From: Aphrocallistes beatrix
Lineage: Eukaryota; Porifera; Hexactinellida; Sceptrulophora; Aphrocallistidae
Length of the DNA: 64,000 bases
NCBI GenBank assembly: GCA_963281255.1
Contig: OY725502.1
Coordinates: 2,480,001-2,544,000, forward strand
Reading direction: 5' to 3'
Position numbers and translations under genes: made by a program
Shown: piece by piece, positions 62,956 through 64,000 of the stretch
How the letters are laid out: each line of letters opens with the position of its first letter
Numbering within the stretch: position 1 is the first letter of the stretch
Notes under the pieces: model-generated
The model's database searches: none
Told to the model about the DNA's origin: nothing
The model's input: only the letters and a program-made list of their open reading frames with translations

Positions 62956-63048
62956 TAACTATAAAATTTGCAATATTATATATGGTCAGTCTATGCCTAT
63001 TGGCAGATCATTATCGATATGTTGATATCAATAAAAAATGCATTTGTC

Positions 63049-63115
63049 TTAATTAAAATCATCAAATAATTCTCCATCAAATTGGACATCGACACCAGAC
63101 AAAGACATGATTACA
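63049..63115 (-). pseudogene. Second copy of the CXC-type gene's last codons
   Basis: The minus strand reads VIMSLSGVDVQFDGELFDDF then a stop, against VNMSLSGSDVQSDGVLLYDS in the copy ending at 49,927. It is cut by a MITE arm at 63,118. Two copies within 13 kb show that this gene is repetitive in the genome. Confidence 0.75.
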
Positions 63116-63117
63116 TA

Positions 63118-63285
63118 CACTACCCGGACAAAAGTATTTATACACTTCATTATTTCAAATGTATTTAATACTAAATGAGTCTATTCCGGAAGATCAAATC
63201 TCCTAAACAGTAATTGATACAACTAATCGGATTTCCAATTCGAAATCTGCGCGAGTTTATTGTATTCCTCTTCATTGATTAATTA
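63118..63285. mobile_element. Single arm of the 475 bp MITE family
   Basis: CACTACCCGGACAAAAGTAT at 63,118 follows TA and continues with clear similarity to the left arm at 52,447 (CACTTCATTAT, TTTAATACTAAATG, GATACAACTAATCGG). The centre and the right arm are missing; the next repeat begins near 63,288. Confidence 0.85.
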
Positions 63286-63287
63286 TA

Positions 63288-63569
63288 AGGTGGATAATAT
63301 CCCTAAATGCATCTGTCTTATTGTTATAATCAAAAATTCAAAAATATAAACAAAATTTGTCAATTTTTACATATTGGATCCATAATGACGTCAAAACAGT
63401 GATGAGTCATCATTTTTTGATGATACGTGTACCATATTTAGATACTATATTAATATACACATTCTATTAAAATTTCAGACTTCTATCTCCTAAAATGTTA
63501 TAGTAGAAAAACTGAAGTTAAAGTAGAAAAACTGAAAATTCTAATTATAAAAAGGTGAAAATGACGTCA
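63288..63569 (+). repeat. Dispersed repeat with CRE and AP-1 motifs, copy 2
   Basis: Counterpart of 61,752-62,060. It retains both TGACGTCA sites (63,386-63,393 and 63,562-63,569) and TGAGTCA (63,403-63,409). It is bordered by a MITE arm on the left and the mariner terminus on the right, and it lacks the GC-rich hairpin island. Confidence 0.8.
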
Positions 63570-63571
63570 TA

Positions 63572-63887
63572 CTTAGGGCATTCAATTAGTTCGTAACCCT
63601 GCAATTATTTTTATTATTTGGAAACCTAAACATCAAAAACTACATTAAATGTTCAAAGTAGTCTCCCTTCTGCTCAATTACTAGTTTTAAACGTTCAATC
63701 CACTTAAAAAAAGTCCTCTTATATTCCTCTTGGGGTATGTCTCTGAGATACAGACGAATTTCCCTTTCAATTTGTACATCTTCCTCAAAAACTGATCCAG
63801 CTAGATGTCTTTTGAGCCCATCGAAGAGCCAAAAGTCGCAGGGTACTAGGTCAGGACTATATGGTGGATGTTCTAATTCCTCAAGAC
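63572..63887 (-). mobile_element. Mariner-like element, 3' portion
   Basis: The terminus after TA at 63,570-63,571 starts CTTAGGGCATTCAATTAG followed by TTCGTAACC, a mariner-style end. The transposase C-terminus lies just inside, on the minus strand. The element is cut at 63,888 by another insertion, so its other end is not in view. Confidence 0.85.
63640..63887 (-). pseudogene. Mariner transposase C-terminal fragment
   Basis: About 82 codons are open, reading EELEHPPYSPDLVPCDFWLF, then DGLKRHLAGSVFEEDVQIER, and ending KGDYFEHLM before the stop at 63,640. HPPYSPDLxPCDFWLF is the signature around the third catalytic Asp (PCDF) of DD34D-type mariner enzymes. This stretch shows no frameshift. 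The rest of the gene lies beyond the insertion at 63,888 or outside the window. Confidence 0.92.
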
Positions 63888-64000
63888 CAGGGGTTTATCT
63901 AGGTGCTCGGTCGGCACTTATAGGTGCCAGCCTTGTATCGTCCGAGGAGCCAAGGTGCTTGCAGTGTGATTCGATTTTGGTCCCGGGTTGCTATCACCAC
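63888..64000. mobile_element. Left end of an unidentified, hAT-like element
   Basis: CAGGGGTTTATCTAGGTGC begins exactly where the mariner frame is broken. The first 50 bases include the inverted pair GGCACTTATAGGTGCC. CAGGGGT starts are common for hAT elements. The element runs off the window, so neither its other end nor a target duplication can be checked. Confidence 0.45.

Noticed and set aside
41471-64000. tRNA, rRNA or other standard RNA genes
   Set aside because: I looked for tRNA-like A and B boxes and GC-rich conserved blocks; the only GC-rich island (61,657-61,735) does not fit a tRNA or rRNA layout.

Overview
The window is eukaryotic, almost certainly from an AT-rich metazoan and probably an invertebrate. 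It has no prokaryotic operon structure. It holds introns with GT...AG borders and many animal-type transposons: Tc1, mariner, hAT/ZBED-like, a Harbinger-like element, pogo-like, KDZ-like and TTAA-targeting elements. The species cannot be named from the sequence.

Bases 1 to about 41,470 are one uninterrupted satellite array, and the window opens inside it. Monomers are about 141 or 151 bp, all in the same orientation, roughly 280-290 copies by length division. Local higher-order repeats (HORs) with periods near 563, 755, 858, 1014 and 1277 bp, and a 1.4 kb block repeated 3,098 bp away, show recent segmental amplification. No transposon was seen inside it. Each monomer carries forkhead-like GTAAACA motifs, usually two direct copies 10 bp apart, with an inverted copy upstream in many monomers. 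The open frames in the array are chance products of the repeat.

The array ends abruptly. About 500 bp later begins the other half of the window, some 22.5 kb of nested, mostly dead mobile elements and gene relics. In order: a complete but frameshifted Tc1-like element (41,968-43,321) with DD35E spacing; pogo-like relics and a 184 bp MITE; a partial copy of a TTAA-flanked repeat; an integrase relic with a recognisable intron, split by a Harbinger-like element (47,796-49,607) that carries only a Myb/SANT-like gene; a CXC-type cysteine-rich gene relic split by a hAT element (50,534-53,254) with its decayed transposase, itself hit by a 475 bp MITE; a KDZ-transposase relic; a Ulp1/C48-like protease relic with a C-terminal zinc-finger-like tail, split by a short hAT (54,847-56,067) that holds a third-level 352 bp insertion; another short hAT with a hATC relic; a fold-back array of 31 bp repeats; the full-length TTAA-flanked element (58,695-60,450); a hAT-like element containing GC-rich hairpins and CRE/AP-1 motifs; and a mariner transposase fragment cut by another element near the right edge.

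No clearly intact host gene was found. The best-preserved open frame is the Myb/SANT-like one, which has one in-frame amber codon near its end. Many insertions are supported by exact target-site duplications, so the order of insertion can be read directly. Functional calls rest on motif recognition by eye; no database search was run.
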